Source of the DNA: an uncultured Thermogutta sp.
GTDB lineage: Bacteria > Planctomycetota > Planctomycetia > Pirellulales > Thermoguttaceae
Assembly (NCBI GenBank): GCA_937128505.1
Contig: CAKZMM010000131.1
Coordinates: 1 to 56,037 of the forward strand
Direction of reading: 5' to 3'
Length of the DNA: 56,037 nt
The notes beneath the pieces are model-generated. The model was not told the origin of the DNA and searched no databases. It saw only the letters and a program-made list of their open reading frames with translations. Within the stretch, counting starts at the first letter, position 1. The number at the start of each line of letters is the position of its first letter. Below, one piece after another: positions 36,939-46,469 of this stretch. Made by a program: the position numbers and the translations under genes.

Positions 36939-39095
36939 TTAGTTCGGTGCAAAGAGGTGTCGGGCCCGCTCGACTGCTTCCGCAAGCTTCTCTACTTCAC
37001 TTTCGAGGTTGTATAAGTAGAAGCTCGCCCGAGTACTAGCCGGGATCCCGAGCCTTCGATGCAGTGGCATAGCACAGTGATGACCGGCGCGAACCGCTAT
37101 GCCAAATCGGTCGAGTGCTGCCGCCAAATCGTGCGGATGCACCCCCTCGACAACGAAACTCACAATACCTGCCTTGTATTCCGGGGGAGGACCGAGGATT
37201 CGAACGCCCGGTACACCGCCCAGGAGCTCGTGCGCCCGTTGGGTCAAACGGTGCTCATGAGCAGCAATCCGATCGAGGCCGATTTGCATCACATAATCGA
37301 TAGCAGCCCCCCAAGCAATGGCCGATACGATTGGGGGCGTTCCCGCCTCGAAGCGGTCGGGGAGGGACTTGGCGGGCACAAAGCCGTCTTCACGCACCTC
37401 GTGAATCATGTGTCCCCCACCCAAGAAGGGGGGCATTTGTTCCAGGAGTTCTTCCTTCGCATAAAGCGCACCGACGCCGGATGGACCCAGCATCTTATGA
37501 CCACTGAAAGCTAAAAAGTCGATGTGCAACCGCCTCACGTCTACCGGGGCATGAGGAACCCATTGGGCACCGTCCACGAGGACCCTGGCCCCGCAGTCAT
37601 GCGCAGCCCGAATGATCGCTTCCAGGGGCACGATCGTTCCCAGGACATTGGAAACGGCGGTGACCCCCACCAAGCGAGTCTTTTCGTTCAGCAAGGACAG
37701 GAAATGGTCCAAATCCAGGAGTCCTTCCTCGGTGATTGGTACGGTACGGATGATCATATCATTTCGTTCCGCCAGTTGGTGCCACGGGACCCAATTGGCG
37801 TGGTGTTCCAGTTGAGTTAGGATGATTTCGTCTCCTGGCTTGCAATGAACCTCGGCCCAAGTCCGGGCCACTAGGTTAATCGATTCTGTCGCCCCGTGGG
37901 TAAAGATAATCTCATGGGCCGACTGAGCACCGATCACTCGGCGGAGTTTTTCTCGCGTGGCCTCAAAAAGCTCTGTGCTTTCCTCGGCCAAGGTGTGGAT
38001 CCCACGATGCACATTTCCGTAACTACGCTCGTACAATTGCCGAATGGCATCGATTACCTGACGCGGTGCCTGAGTGGTGGCGGCATTGTCCAGGTACACA
38101 AGCGGCACACCGGGGCGAATTTCGCGGGTAAGCACGGGGAAATCCGGTCGGTAAAGCGTCGGATCTAAAGGTTCGCAACCCGGTGTGATTCCCGGAGCGG
38201 CTATCCCGCTCGGCACTGCCGGCACAGTGGGGGAAGGCCCCTCCGCTGAAGTCACAAGCAGCAAGGGTGGCTTGCCGGCGGAGCGTTCTGGGGGAGTGTC
38301 TCGCCATCGAATCCTTAGCTCCCCCCCGGCCAGCCAAGCCCCCTCGGCCAGGGAATTAGGATCTTCGGCAACAGGATCCTCGATTACAGAAATCGAACCG
38401 GGAGTTGAGGTCGGATGCAAACCCTCGTGGCCTTCTTGCGAATGAGGTGCCCGATCCGGATCGCTGGGCACACCTGGCGAGGCGGGACCGGAATAATCAT
38501 CGGCTTTCACTTGGTAGGGATCATTTCGCGAATTTGATGCTGTACCATTGAGCCGATTACCACCCCCATCATTAGGATGAGCGGACGGAGTGAGCGAACC
38601 GGGATGCGATTCCGATGTGCTTATCGAATCGGTAAGGCTCTCCCGATCACGGACGGGGTAGGTTGGAGGCGAGTGACCGCCGGCAACCGGCGAATAGATG
38701 GCTTGCTGCAATACCCGCCAAGGGAGCAGGGCGCATTTTTGTCGGTTCGGGGTCAACCTTACCCCGAAAAGGGCCAACATATCTTGAGCTGTGAACTGCC
38801 GGACTTCTTCGACCGTTCGCCCATCAAAGCGTTCGACGAGCATGGAGGCGGCGGCTTGACTGATGCAGCACCCCTCACCGTCGAAATAAATGTCTTTGAT
38901 ATTCCCCCCGTCCACGACATAAAGCTCCATCCGGACCCTGTCTCCACACAGGGGATTACGATCCTCGTGGCAGTGCGTGCAATGGGGGCAACGTCCCCGA
39001 TGATAAGGCTCCTCATAATGGGGACGGATATGCTCCTCATAAATCTCTTGTTCGGCGGGGTCGAAATGAATGTCTTGCGGAGCGCGGTGAACCAT
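36939..39095 (-). CDS. Fused SufU-type scaffold and SufS cysteine desulfurase
   Basis: 718 residues carrying two Fe-S cluster proteins in one chain. Residues 1-135 are SufU/IscU-like: Cys50-Gly-Asp52 in NPLCGDR, Cys76/77 in GEGCCIS and Cys121 in RQKCALLPW, the usual zinc or cluster ligands. The stretch between the second and third cysteine is about 45 residues, IscU-like, so the SufU-specific insertion of about 20 residues is missing. Extra cysteines occur in RCPHCTHC. A hydrophilic linker (about 136-310) follows. Residues 311-718 are SufS: Lys534 in SGHKMLGPSG binds PLP, and Cys674 in RAGHHCAMP is the persulfide cysteine. Sulfur would pass from SufS to the scaffold within one polypeptide. 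Other suf genes are not nearby. Confidence 0.95.
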   Translation of the reverse strand: MVHRAPQDIHFDPAEQEIYEEHIRPHYEEPYHRGRCPHCTHCHEDRNPLCGDRVRMELYVVDGGNIKDIYFDGEGCCISQAAASMLVERFDGRTVEEVRQFTAQDMLALFGVRLTPNRQKCALLPWRVLQQAIYSPVAGGHSPPTYPVRDRESLTDSISTSESHPGSLTPSAHPNDGGGNRLNGTASNSRNDPYQVKADDYSGPASPGVPSDPDRAPHSQEGHEGLHPTSTPGSISVIEDPVAEDPNSLAEGAWLAGGELRIRWRDTPPERSAGKPPLLLVTSAEGPSPTVPAVPSGIAAPGITPGCEPLDPTLYRPDFPVLTREIRPGVPLVYLDNAATTQAPRQVIDAIRQLYERSYGNVHRGIHTLAEESTELFEATREKLRRVIGAQSAHEIIFTHGATESINLVARTWAEVHCKPGDEIILTQLEHHANWVPWHQLAERNDMIIRTVPITEEGLLDLDHFLSLLNEKTRLVGVTAVSNVLGTIVPLEAIIRAAHDCGARVLVDGAQWVPHAPVDVRRLHIDFLAFSGHKMLGPSGVGALYAKEELLEQMPPFLGGGHMIHEVREDGFVPAKSLPDRFEAGTPPIVSAIAWGAAIDYVMQIGLDRIAAHEHRLTQRAHELLGGVPGVRILGPPPEYKAGIVSFVVEGVHPHDLAAALDRFGIAVRAGHHCAMPLHRRLGIPASTRASFYLYNLESEVEKLAEAVERARHLFAPN

Positions 39096-41058
39096 ACCGA
39101 TTTCACCTCAGAAACGGCCGAGGTCCTTGGCGTTTTCGCCAGGATTTTTACGGGCCGAAGGTCTTCACACTCTTTACCGATCTCTTATGCGAAACCTTTT
39201 CATTGCAGCGGTTTGAGCCATGTTGTTTGGAAACACGGGGACTATTAGTCAATTTCTGCTGTATTGCCTAAATCACCGACCTTCATACCAAGCCTGAAGG
39301 ATTCGCGCTGCCTAAACCTTCGTGACATCTTGCCTTTCAAACTCGGGGACTTCTTTCGGGGAAGGCCGCGACATTTCGCAGCTCGAAGTTCGCTTTTACC
39401 CGGTGAAATACCCGGTTGCTTTGGGTCTTCCCCCAGGATTCTGCTTAATATGAGCGCGGACCGCTACCGGACCGACTGCTCTCCCGTATGACCGGGTAAT
39501 CCTCAGCAAACAGCTACCCAGCCGCCGGCATTGAGCCATGGGTTTTCCATAACGCAACATTATCGATGACGCAATATAATCAGGACTCCGGCCCAAAATT
39601 TCTGGATTTGGCTAGCTAGACCCCATCAATACAGGCCACACCAGCATAATGTTTATCGCTAATATGATGTCGTTGTGAACGATATGTTACCGCGAAGGCA
39701 CAAATAAATTCGACAAAGCTACTAATAGCCACTAACTAACTAATAGTGTCACAACTCTGGCGGAGGGCGGCCAAACCCGCCACCTCTCAGACATTATTCG
39801 ACTTTAGAAATTTTTGACAAGCTAAATTACCGATTATGTCCGAGTACACGTGAGGGGGCCCCTTTTTCTCCTTCTCCAACAGAGAATCGACTCAGCAACA
39901 TCGGCGATTACTCGGCACTTAAGTACGATTTCCGAAAGACAGTGGATACCAGTTGCCATCGCACTGGGACTGCGAGGGAATAACGCCGAAACACCGTTCC
40001 ACGAGCCTCCGCAACAGGGGAAAAGCAATAGGGGAAAAAGATTAGAAGAAAGAGAAATAAGCCACGAAGAGATGAGAAAACGCCCTCCGCGCTGCACGCA
40101 TCCTATTGATCACCGGTTTCGACTGTCACCGGTTTCGACGGCGGAAATTTTCGCCGCGGGAACCAACATTAAATGAATGAAAGCTGATGATATTATTGCA
40201 GTTGCACTCTAAAAACTTCATTCTTCGGTCCTCAAACTGCGTTTATTTAGTTTTCAGGTAATCATTGTCCCTGGAAAAGGAGATTTTGTGCCCTTCATCG
40301 CGAGATATGCCGCAACCCGATAGCGTCGTAGTTTAATGGCAATTAAATCGATCTAACTACTATACAGCACTATAATTTCCAAAAGGCGCTTGTGTTTTGA
40401 ACCCCCTTCTTCTCAGGAGCGCGGCAACTCCGAGTTTACCGCTCTCACCCCCCAAACCAATCACCGGGTTTGCGGGCCTTTACCGGACGATTTGCACTAT
40501 TTCATATGCTGTCCTTCATTCCTCCTTCTTTTTCTTTCTTTTTCTTTCTTTCTTTTTCTTTGCTGGTATCCATTCGCTTGATAATCGTCGTTTGATTCAT
40601 CTTAATTACGATCATGTTGACCATAATCATCTCATTCGGAGTCATCCTTAATCACCGTCAATTTTAACACCATAATATTGCATCTTGTTACGTCTTAAAC
40701 ACGATCATCTTGATCACTATTGGTTAATCGCTTTTTGCGATAGCCCTCTCCTCGGAAACCTCGTCTTTCAGAACAGTCTTTGCTCGTGCACGCTCAATTC
40801 CCCCCCAAATGTGCGGCTAACCGCTCATCCGAGGTGGTTCCGTGCAAGCTGCAGGGCCGCTTAAACCCCTCCGCCGTGAAAAACCCGCAAGTCTGTCACA
40901 AATTGACCCGATTCTAATTGGTAGGCCTACCTCCTCATCTGGAGGTTGCCCCCGGGTTCTTGCAGCCCGCAAGAGTGCAGACTTGGCGAAACCTGGGTAG
41001 TTTGCAAAGAGCTAACAGTTTCCTTTTGAAAAAGGCTTTTGAAGACAAGGACAGCTCG
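39096..41058. other. 2-kb gene-free region, partly A+T-rich
   Basis: Divergent spacer between the SufU-SufS gene (-) and the lipoprotein gene (+). No recognisable gene. The part from about 39540 to 40760 is A+T-rich, with a long pyrimidine tract at 40518-40562. AAGGA before 41059 is the lipoprotein gene's ribosome binding site. Confidence 0.6.
40518..40562. repeat. Pyrimidine tract (CTTT repeats)
   Basis: About 45 bases of unbroken pyrimidine on the + strand made of TTTC/TTTTTC units. Such tracts can form triplex DNA or slip during replication. It lies in a gene-free region. Confidence 0.85.
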
Positions 41059-41628
41059 ATGGTTAGCCGAGTTCGGTGGTGGATGCTCTGGAGCCTTTTA
41101 GGGATGCTCCTGTTGTCGGGAACAGGGTGTGCGACCTACGGCCCCTCGTTGGGGGTGCTTGCGGTGCCCATACCCGTTTCACCGTTTTTCCAGGATGAGC
41201 TTGAGGATCGCGCCTGGCACCGCGAGCGATACGAGATGGTGCCTATCATGGGACCAATAACTGCCGGTGGGCCTGCGCGGGCACTAGATCCCCCGTCACA
41301 TGATGAGATCATGCGGGCCCTGGAGAAAGCTCGCCCCTTGGAAGGTGGAATCCCTTATTTGCATGAAGTCCAGCGGAACAACGTGCGGATTGTCATCGAG
41401 CCAATCGCCGACTATGTGGATCCGCCGCGCGTTTACCCGTTAATCGGGCCGGCTCAACTCCACCATGCCCACTATAAATGCATCATTTACTTCACCGAGG
41501 TCACCCGGGTTGGTTGGCCGATACCTCACACGGTCAAAAACGAGGATGCCCAAGAGGTGATCTACATCGATCACTGCCATCTGCACCTGGTGGGAGATGC
41601 TGATTTCGGGGCCGGGTCACCTTACTGA
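41059..41628 (+). CDS. Putative lipoprotein of unknown function
   Basis: 189 residues from the ATG at 41059 (AAGGA seven bases upstream). Residues 1-24 form a signal: basic start, hydrophobic run LWSLLGMLLL, then SGTGC with Cys24 as the possible lipid-attachment site, although the box is not canonical. The mature part has no domain I know. The segment DPPRVYPLIGPAQLHHAHYK, followed by three His/Cys residues near the end (DHCHLH), is distinctive and I believe it recurs in planctomycete exported proteins. The His/Cys clusters could bind a metal (inference). It precedes the TPR-ExbB-ExbD operon by 400 bp on the same strand and may or may not belong with it. Confidence 0.72.
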   Translation: MVSRVRWWMLWSLLGMLLLSGTGCATYGPSLGVLAVPIPVSPFFQDELEDRAWHRERYEMVPIMGPITAGGPARALDPPSHDEIMRALEKARPLEGGIPYLHEVQRNNVRIVIEPIADYVDPPRVYPLIGPAQLHHAHYKCIIYFTEVTRVGWPIPHTVKNEDAQEVIYIDHCHLHLVGDADFGAGSPY

Positions 41629-42078
41629 ACAGTTAGGTGCCGAATCCTCAGGGAACCACGCATTCCCTCCTTCAGCAAGAGTCCCGGCAGCCAACCTCCT
41701 AGCTCAAGATGCTTCGCTAAAAGGGAAGAATTACCGCGGAAAGATGGAAGATGGGTAGCCGAAAGTGCGGGTGAACCTCCAGTGTAACTGCCATCTAGAA
41801 ACTAGCTCCGTTTGACGTTTTTAGAAAGATTTACGAGGTATTTTGGTCCGGCCAGTACAGGCACAGAAGGTTAACAAGGAAGGTTAATGTGCATGGGTGA
41901 ACGCCGAAAACGTCAGGTATATCCACGAAGGTTTGAAAAGGCGTTTTTAATACTCGAGTAGTTCAACGTAAAAAGCGAAGGCATCAGTAGGTCGTCCCGG
42001 TGAGATCCGGTCCTTCCGGAGCCCCCCGGGGCGATTGTGCTAAGTAGGGCCGGGTTTGAAACTGTTTCGATCGCAGAC
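41629..42078. other. Spacer before the TPR gene
   Basis: About 450 bp between the lipoprotein and the TPR gene. No gene, terminator or repeat array stands out. Confidence 0.5.
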
Positions 42079-45000
42079 ATGATAGCTCCAGGTTCAAACC
42101 GCGGCGGCAGAAAGCTGGTGGCCTATTTGGCCCTTGCCTGGTTGCTTCTTGCAGCCGGCAGCTTCCCACGTCTTGTTAGGGGGCAGCAAAATCTCTGGTG
42201 GCAAGAAAGTGTTGGACGGCAGGACGATGCAGCGGGGCAAGAAAAAATCGCGGGGAAAGAAAATCTCGCAGGGCAGCGAAACCAACCGGGGCAGGAAAAT
42301 GATGCCAAGGAGCGGGATCGATATCGGGTGGCCGTTACCCACTTTGCAGAGGGCCGCTGGGAGTTTGCCGTAGCAGAGCTTTCCGAATACCTCGCCCAAT
42401 GGCCCCAAAGTCCGAAGGCACCCGAATTGCGGGTGTATTTGGCCGAATCGCTGATCCAGCTCAGGCGGCTGCCTGAAGCGCGAGAATACTTCGAGGGAAT
42501 TTCTCAGGATCTTGCCGAAAAAACCATCACCATCCCCGAGCGGCTTCAAGGCCTTGTCGAATTCCGACTGGGCGAATTGCCCTTCCTAACGCAGGCCTAT
42601 CCTGAGGCCGAAACGCGGCTCCAAAATTTCTTGACCACATATCCAAAGCATTTTTTGGCCCCATTTGCGGCGAATTACTTGGGGCAAATTTCGTTGGCCA
42701 AAAACGACTTATCGAACGCGGAACGACTGTTTCGGGAGGCAATCGAGCGATTTTCTGAGCATATCGCGGTGGATGAGTGCCGCTTCGGGTTGGCTCAGGT
42801 TTTGGAACGCCAAGGAAAGCTCGAGGAGGCGGCCCGACTGTACCTCGCCTTATCGGGTAAACCTTTAAATCCTCTGGCAACAGAATCACTTTTTCGCCTA
42901 GCTCGAATTCAATCCCGTTTGGGGTTTGTTGAAGACGCCCTAGCCAGTTTCCAGGAGCTTGAGCGTGCCGCGACGGATGATCTACTTAAGGCGAAAGCAA
43001 AGCTGGCTCAAGGGAAACTGCTTATTCGGATGGGACGCCATCCGGAGGCGAGGCCCCTGCTTCAGGAGGTGACCCCGTTCGAGTCGCTCGCGGCGGAAGC
43101 CTACTTCTGGCTAGGTACATCGTATTGGGCCGAGAGATATTACCGCGAGGCTTCCGAGGCTTTTGCGGCCTCGTTGGGTAAGGAAACCGACCCCCACAGA
43201 ATCCCCCTTGCACGCTTGCGCTTGGCTGATTCGCTTTTGGCCGCCGGCCAAGCTGCGGAGGCATTGGTTCACTACGATCAATTGCTTAAGGGAATGATCG
43301 ACGATGGGCGGCCGGGTAATCCGCTGGTCCCCTATGCTGCGATCGGGATGGCCCGCGTGCTCTTAAAACAGGGTCGCCACGCTGAGGCGGCCGAAAGCTG
43401 TCGGCGGGTTCTCGCAGCCCCTCAAGGAATAAACCCGGAGTGCCGCGATGCCCTGCGAGTTTTGGCGGGGATCGCGCTAGTGCACATGCAGTGTTTTGAG
43501 GAAGCAGAAAGCATTTTAGCGGAGAAAGTTGATCCTCCTCAAGAGATTCATAACACCTCCGAGATTGATCACACTTCTTCGGGAGCAATCTCGAAAGGCG
43601 ATCTAAAGGCAGATTCCATCCGCCAATTATTTCGCGTTTATCTACTCGCTTTGGCGAAGGAGGGTCAAGGCAGGTATGCCGAGGCACTCGAGGATTTTTG
43701 TCGTGTCTCGAAGGAAGCCGGCGGCGATTTAACTCCCTTTGCCCGGTTGGGCGAAGCACGGTGCATGATCGGCCAATCACGGTTTCAGGAGGCCGCCGAG
43801 CTCCTCTCAGGGTTAAGAAGCGCCGATACCCCTCCCCCGGTAGCCCTGAAGGCCTACTCCCTATCGATCATCACTCAAATACGGTTGGGAAACTGGGACG
43901 CGGCCAAATCTGCGTACGCGGATTTTATCCAGCGCGATTGGGCCGAGGCTGAAATCGTGGAGCTTTTACATGCGGTTGCCCGGGAACTTGCCCACTCGCA
44001 ACCTCACCCCTGGGCGTTAGAAGTTTTTTCCGAACTCGCGGGGCGAAAGCCAAATTCCCCCTTGGGCAACTGGGTCCTCCTTCAGCTTGCCTGGTGCGAA
44101 TATCGATTAGGGCTGCAACAAAAGGCGGAGAAAACTCTGCGAATTCTGGTGGGAAAAGTGCAGGAAGAAGAGCTTCTTGTGGAAGCGGCCTTACTGCGGG
44201 GCCAAATTCTTGAAGAGCTCGGCTCCCCGGACGAAGCCCTGCTTATGTATCGGCGGGCTGTAGAAGGCGCCGCGGGCCAGAAGCTTGCCGAAGCGATTTG
44301 GTATCTGGCAAGCTGCTATCACCGGCTCAAGCGATGGGCGGAGGCCAGCACGTGGTATCGAAAGCTTGATGAGGAATTTCCCTCATTTCTGCAGGCAGAT
44401 CAAGTCCTCTACTTTTGGGCACTGGCGGAGCGTGCGGCACACTCGGTGCAAGCGGGGCAGGAGGCCGGGCCACCGAAACCAGAAAGTTTTGGGGAAGCAG
44501 AAAGCTTGCTGGAGAAGCTCCGGAAGCGTTTTCCGAACAGTGCGTACTGGTTCGAAGCTACTTTGCTCTTGGCCGAATGGGCCACGGAGTCGGGGCGGCT
44601 TGACCGGGCTCAAAAATTTTTAGACGAACTCTCTACCCGGGCAACCGAGTCGGTCGCCGCTACCCCTCGGCACAGGGCCAAGTATTTGCAGGGGGAGCTT
44701 CATCTATTGGAAGGACGCTGGGACGAGGCCGAACAAATTTTCCGAGGTTTGCTCGCCGAACAACCGGAGCCACGACTGGGGATTCAGGCACAGTTCGGGA
44801 TGGCCGAAGCTCTCTACCGGCAGAATGCGTATGAGGAGGCCCTCAGCGAATTCGAGGCCTTTTTGAAAACGGCGTGTGAAAAGGCGGGTCTGTCGGAGCC
44901 ATGGTGCTCGCTGGCCAGGCTGAGGAAGCTCCAAATCTTATGCCACCAACGGTGGTGGCCGGAAGCAATCGAGCTTGCCGAAGAATTGTGGCGGAATCCC

Positions 45001-45420
45001 TCGGACCAAGAGCACCTTGATGAGGTGTGTTTGCTGCGGGGTACCGCCCATTTTGGCCGGGCTGAATTCGCAGAGGCTCGGAACTGGTTTGAAAGGGCGA
45101 TCGAATTTTCCAAGGGGAACAACACGGCCGTTGGTGCCGAAGCTCAATTCATGATCGCGGAAACCTTCCTGCATCAGGGGGATTACCGCCAAGCATTACG
45201 CGAGTATTTACGGCTCGACATCCTTTATCCCCTGCCGCAGTGGCGAGCACCGGCAACCCTTCAGGCGGGCAAGTGTTACGAGAAACTAGGGCGCTATCAA
45301 GAGGCGGCGGGACAATATCGACGCTTGCTCCAGGAATGGTCTCAGAGCCCCTGGGCTCAGGAGGCCGAAGAAAGACTAAGGGTCTTAGACGGATCGCCGC
45401 AAGTGGGCGTGAACCGTTGA
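42079..45420 (+). CDS. Large exported TPR protein, first gene of the ExbB/ExbD operon
   Basis: About 1113 residues. A signal sequence (RKLVAYLALAWLLLAAGSF) is followed by a short Gln/Gly/Glu-rich segment made of six-residue repeats. The rest is almost entirely tetratricopeptide-like helix pairs with the usual pattern of A, Y, G and A positions, such as GRWEFAVAELSEYLAQWP and GRYQEAAGQYRRLLQEW. There are probably 20 or more. No enzymatic domain is visible. TPR proteins of this sort (compare CpoB/YbgF of the Tol-Pal system) act as periplasmic scaffolds. The start may be the ATG at 42079 or a GTG at 42037. It is followed after 50 bp by exbB, then exbD and the toroid protein gene, so its product probably works with that complex. 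Confidence 0.88.
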   Translation: MIAPGSNRGGRKLVAYLALAWLLLAAGSFPRLVRGQQNLWWQESVGRQDDAAGQEKIAGKENLAGQRNQPGQENDAKERDRYRVAVTHFAEGRWEFAVAELSEYLAQWPQSPKAPELRVYLAESLIQLRRLPEAREYFEGISQDLAEKTITIPERLQGLVEFRLGELPFLTQAYPEAETRLQNFLTTYPKHFLAPFAANYLGQISLAKNDLSNAERLFREAIERFSEHIAVDECRFGLAQVLERQGKLEEAARLYLALSGKPLNPLATESLFRLARIQSRLGFVEDALASFQELERAATDDLLKAKAKLAQGKLLIRMGRHPEARPLLQEVTPFESLAAEAYFWLGTSYWAERYYREASEAFAASLGKETDPHRIPLARLRLADSLLAAGQAAEALVHYDQLLKGMIDDGRPGNPLVPYAAIGMARVLLKQGRHAEAAESCRRVLAAPQGINPECRDALRVLAGIALVHMQCFEEAESILAEKVDPPQEIHNTSEIDHTSSGAISKGDLKADSIRQLFRVYLLALAKEGQGRYAEALEDFCRVSKEAGGDLTPFARLGEARCMIGQSRFQEAAELLSGLRSADTPPPVALKAYSLSIITQIRLGNWDAAKSAYADFIQRDWAEAEIVELLHAVARELAHSQPHPWALEVFSELAGRKPNSPLGNWVLLQLAWCEYRLGLQQKAEKTLRILVGKVQEEELLVEAALLRGQILEELGSPDEALLMYRRAVEGAAGQKLAEAIWYLASCYHRLKRWAEASTWYRKLDEEFPSFLQADQVLYFWALAERAAHSVQAGQEAGPPKPESFGEAESLLEKLRKRFPNSAYWFEATLLLAEWATESGRLDRAQKFLDELSTRATESVAATPRHRAKYLQGELHLLEGRWDEAEQIFRGLLAEQPEPRLGIQAQFGMAEALYRQNAYEEALSEFEAFLKTACEKAGLSEPWCSLARLRKLQILCHQRWWPEAIELAEELWRNPSDQEHLDEVCLLRGTAHFGRAEFAEARNWFERAIEFSKGNNTAVGAEAQFMIAETFLHQGDYRQALREYLRLDILYPLPQWRAPATLQAGKCYEKLGRYQEAAGQYRRLLQEWSQSPWAQEAEERLRVLDGSPQVGVNR
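42184..42309 (+). repeat. In-frame 18-bp tandem repeat within the TPR gene
   Basis: Seven units of 18 bp begin at 42184, 42202, 42220, 42238, 42256, 42274 and 42292. The consensus is CAAGAAAATCTCGCGGGG. They encode six-residue repeats such as GQEKIA, GKENLA, GQRNQP and GQENDA between the signal sequence and the first TPR. The same kind of degenerate short-period array fills many spacers in this window; here it has been kept in frame. Confidence 0.85.
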
Positions 45421-45423
45421 GGC

Positions 45424-45446
45424 GGAAGTTTGAACTTCCTTTTTTC
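45424..45446 (+). terminator. Possible intrinsic terminator between TPR gene and exbB
   Basis: GGAAGTTTGAACTTCC followed by TTTTTT lies four bases after the TPR stop and 25 bp before exbB. The stem is five to seven base pairs and A+T-containing, so termination would be partial. It could lower expression of exbB, exbD and the toroid gene relative to the TPR gene. Confidence 0.5.
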
Positions 45447-45470
45447 CCTCATTAAACACGGCGATAGCAC

Positions 45471-46469
45471 ATGCACATCAGGGCAGTAGAGAAAACCCAA
45501 CAAAACCGACTCGGGAAGGCTCGCGCGTTCTCTTGGGGGGCGGTTACCGTCTTATTGACCGCGCTGTTGCTTACCGCCACCTTCGGGATTTGGCCCGAAG
45601 GATTGCGAGTGTATTTCCACGGCATCTTTGAGAGCGAACTCCTCGCGTCGCCGGGTGGTCCTCAATCGCTCGGCGATGTACCCGACTTTGGCGGCCAGCA
45701 AGCCGGTCACCAACAAGGCGCTCCGCCGACGGGGCAGCCGTCGGCTCTTGGGCCGATGGTTTCCGAGGCCCCCATTCCTACACGGAACCTATGGAGCATC
45801 ATCCGCGATGGCGGCCCCTTGATGATTCCCATCGCCATCTGTTCGCTCATCTTGTTCACGGTGGCGTTCGAAAGGTTGATCAGCTTGCGCCGAGGCCGGG
45901 TAATTCCTCGGCCATTTACCCGGCGGTTCTTGGAGCAGATGAGTGCCTGCGAGCTGTCGAAGCAGCAAGCTTTGGAACTTTGCTTGCAAGACGGAAGTCC
46001 TGTCGCCGAAGTGTTTGGGGCGGCTGTACGAAAATGGGGCCGACCTGCCGTCGAGGTGGAACAAGCTGCCTTGGATGCCGGCGAGCGAGTGGCCAACGAA
46101 CTGCGGCGTTACTTCCGGGTTCTCAACGGTGTTGCCACGATTAGTCCTCTCCTTGGGCTTCTGGGCACCGTCTTAGGAATGATCCACGCCTTTAACGCCG
46201 TGGCGACGGCCGATGCCCTCGGGCGGCCCGAGCTTTTGGCCAACGGAATCAGCCAAGCCTTGCTGACTACGGCGGCGGGCTTGACCGTCGCGATTCCGGC
46301 CCTGATCTGCTACCTGTACTTCGTGGGACGAGTGGACCGCTTGATTATGGAGATTGATGCCTTGGCTCAGGAGGTGGTTCATCTAGTATCGGCGGAGTCC
46401 GTGCAAACTGAAGCGGAAAAACCGCCCGCCCAAAAGTCGCGGAAAGTGCGTAAAGAGTCGGCGGTATGA
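45471..46469 (+). CDS. exbB: ExbB/TolQ/MotA-family proton channel protein
   Basis: 332 residues. An N-terminal hydrophobic segment (21-40) and a Pro/Gly/Gln-rich stretch (60-105) are additions to the core. The core has three membrane segments at about 113-137, 220-242 and 263-288. Family motifs are GGPLMIPIAICSLILFTVAFE, ATISPLLGLLGTVLGMI and ISQALLTTAAGLTVAIPA. In E. coli ExbB the last motif starts with a glutamate (Glu176); here that position is Gln262. The protein should form, with ExbD, a proton-driven motor in the cytoplasmic membrane that energises a partner spanning the periplasm. The partner is probably the toroid protein encoded at 47421. Confidence 0.93.
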   Translation: MHIRAVEKTQQNRLGKARAFSWGAVTVLLTALLLTATFGIWPEGLRVYFHGIFESELLASPGGPQSLGDVPDFGGQQAGHQQGAPPTGQPSALGPMVSEAPIPTRNLWSIIRDGGPLMIPIAICSLILFTVAFERLISLRRGRVIPRPFTRRFLEQMSACELSKQQALELCLQDGSPVAEVFGAAVRKWGRPAVEVEQAALDAGERVANELRRYFRVLNGVATISPLLGLLGTVLGMIHAFNAVATADALGRPELLANGISQALLTTAAGLTVAIPALICYLYFVGRVDRLIMEIDALAQEVVHLVSAESVQTEAEKPPAQKSRKVRKESAV

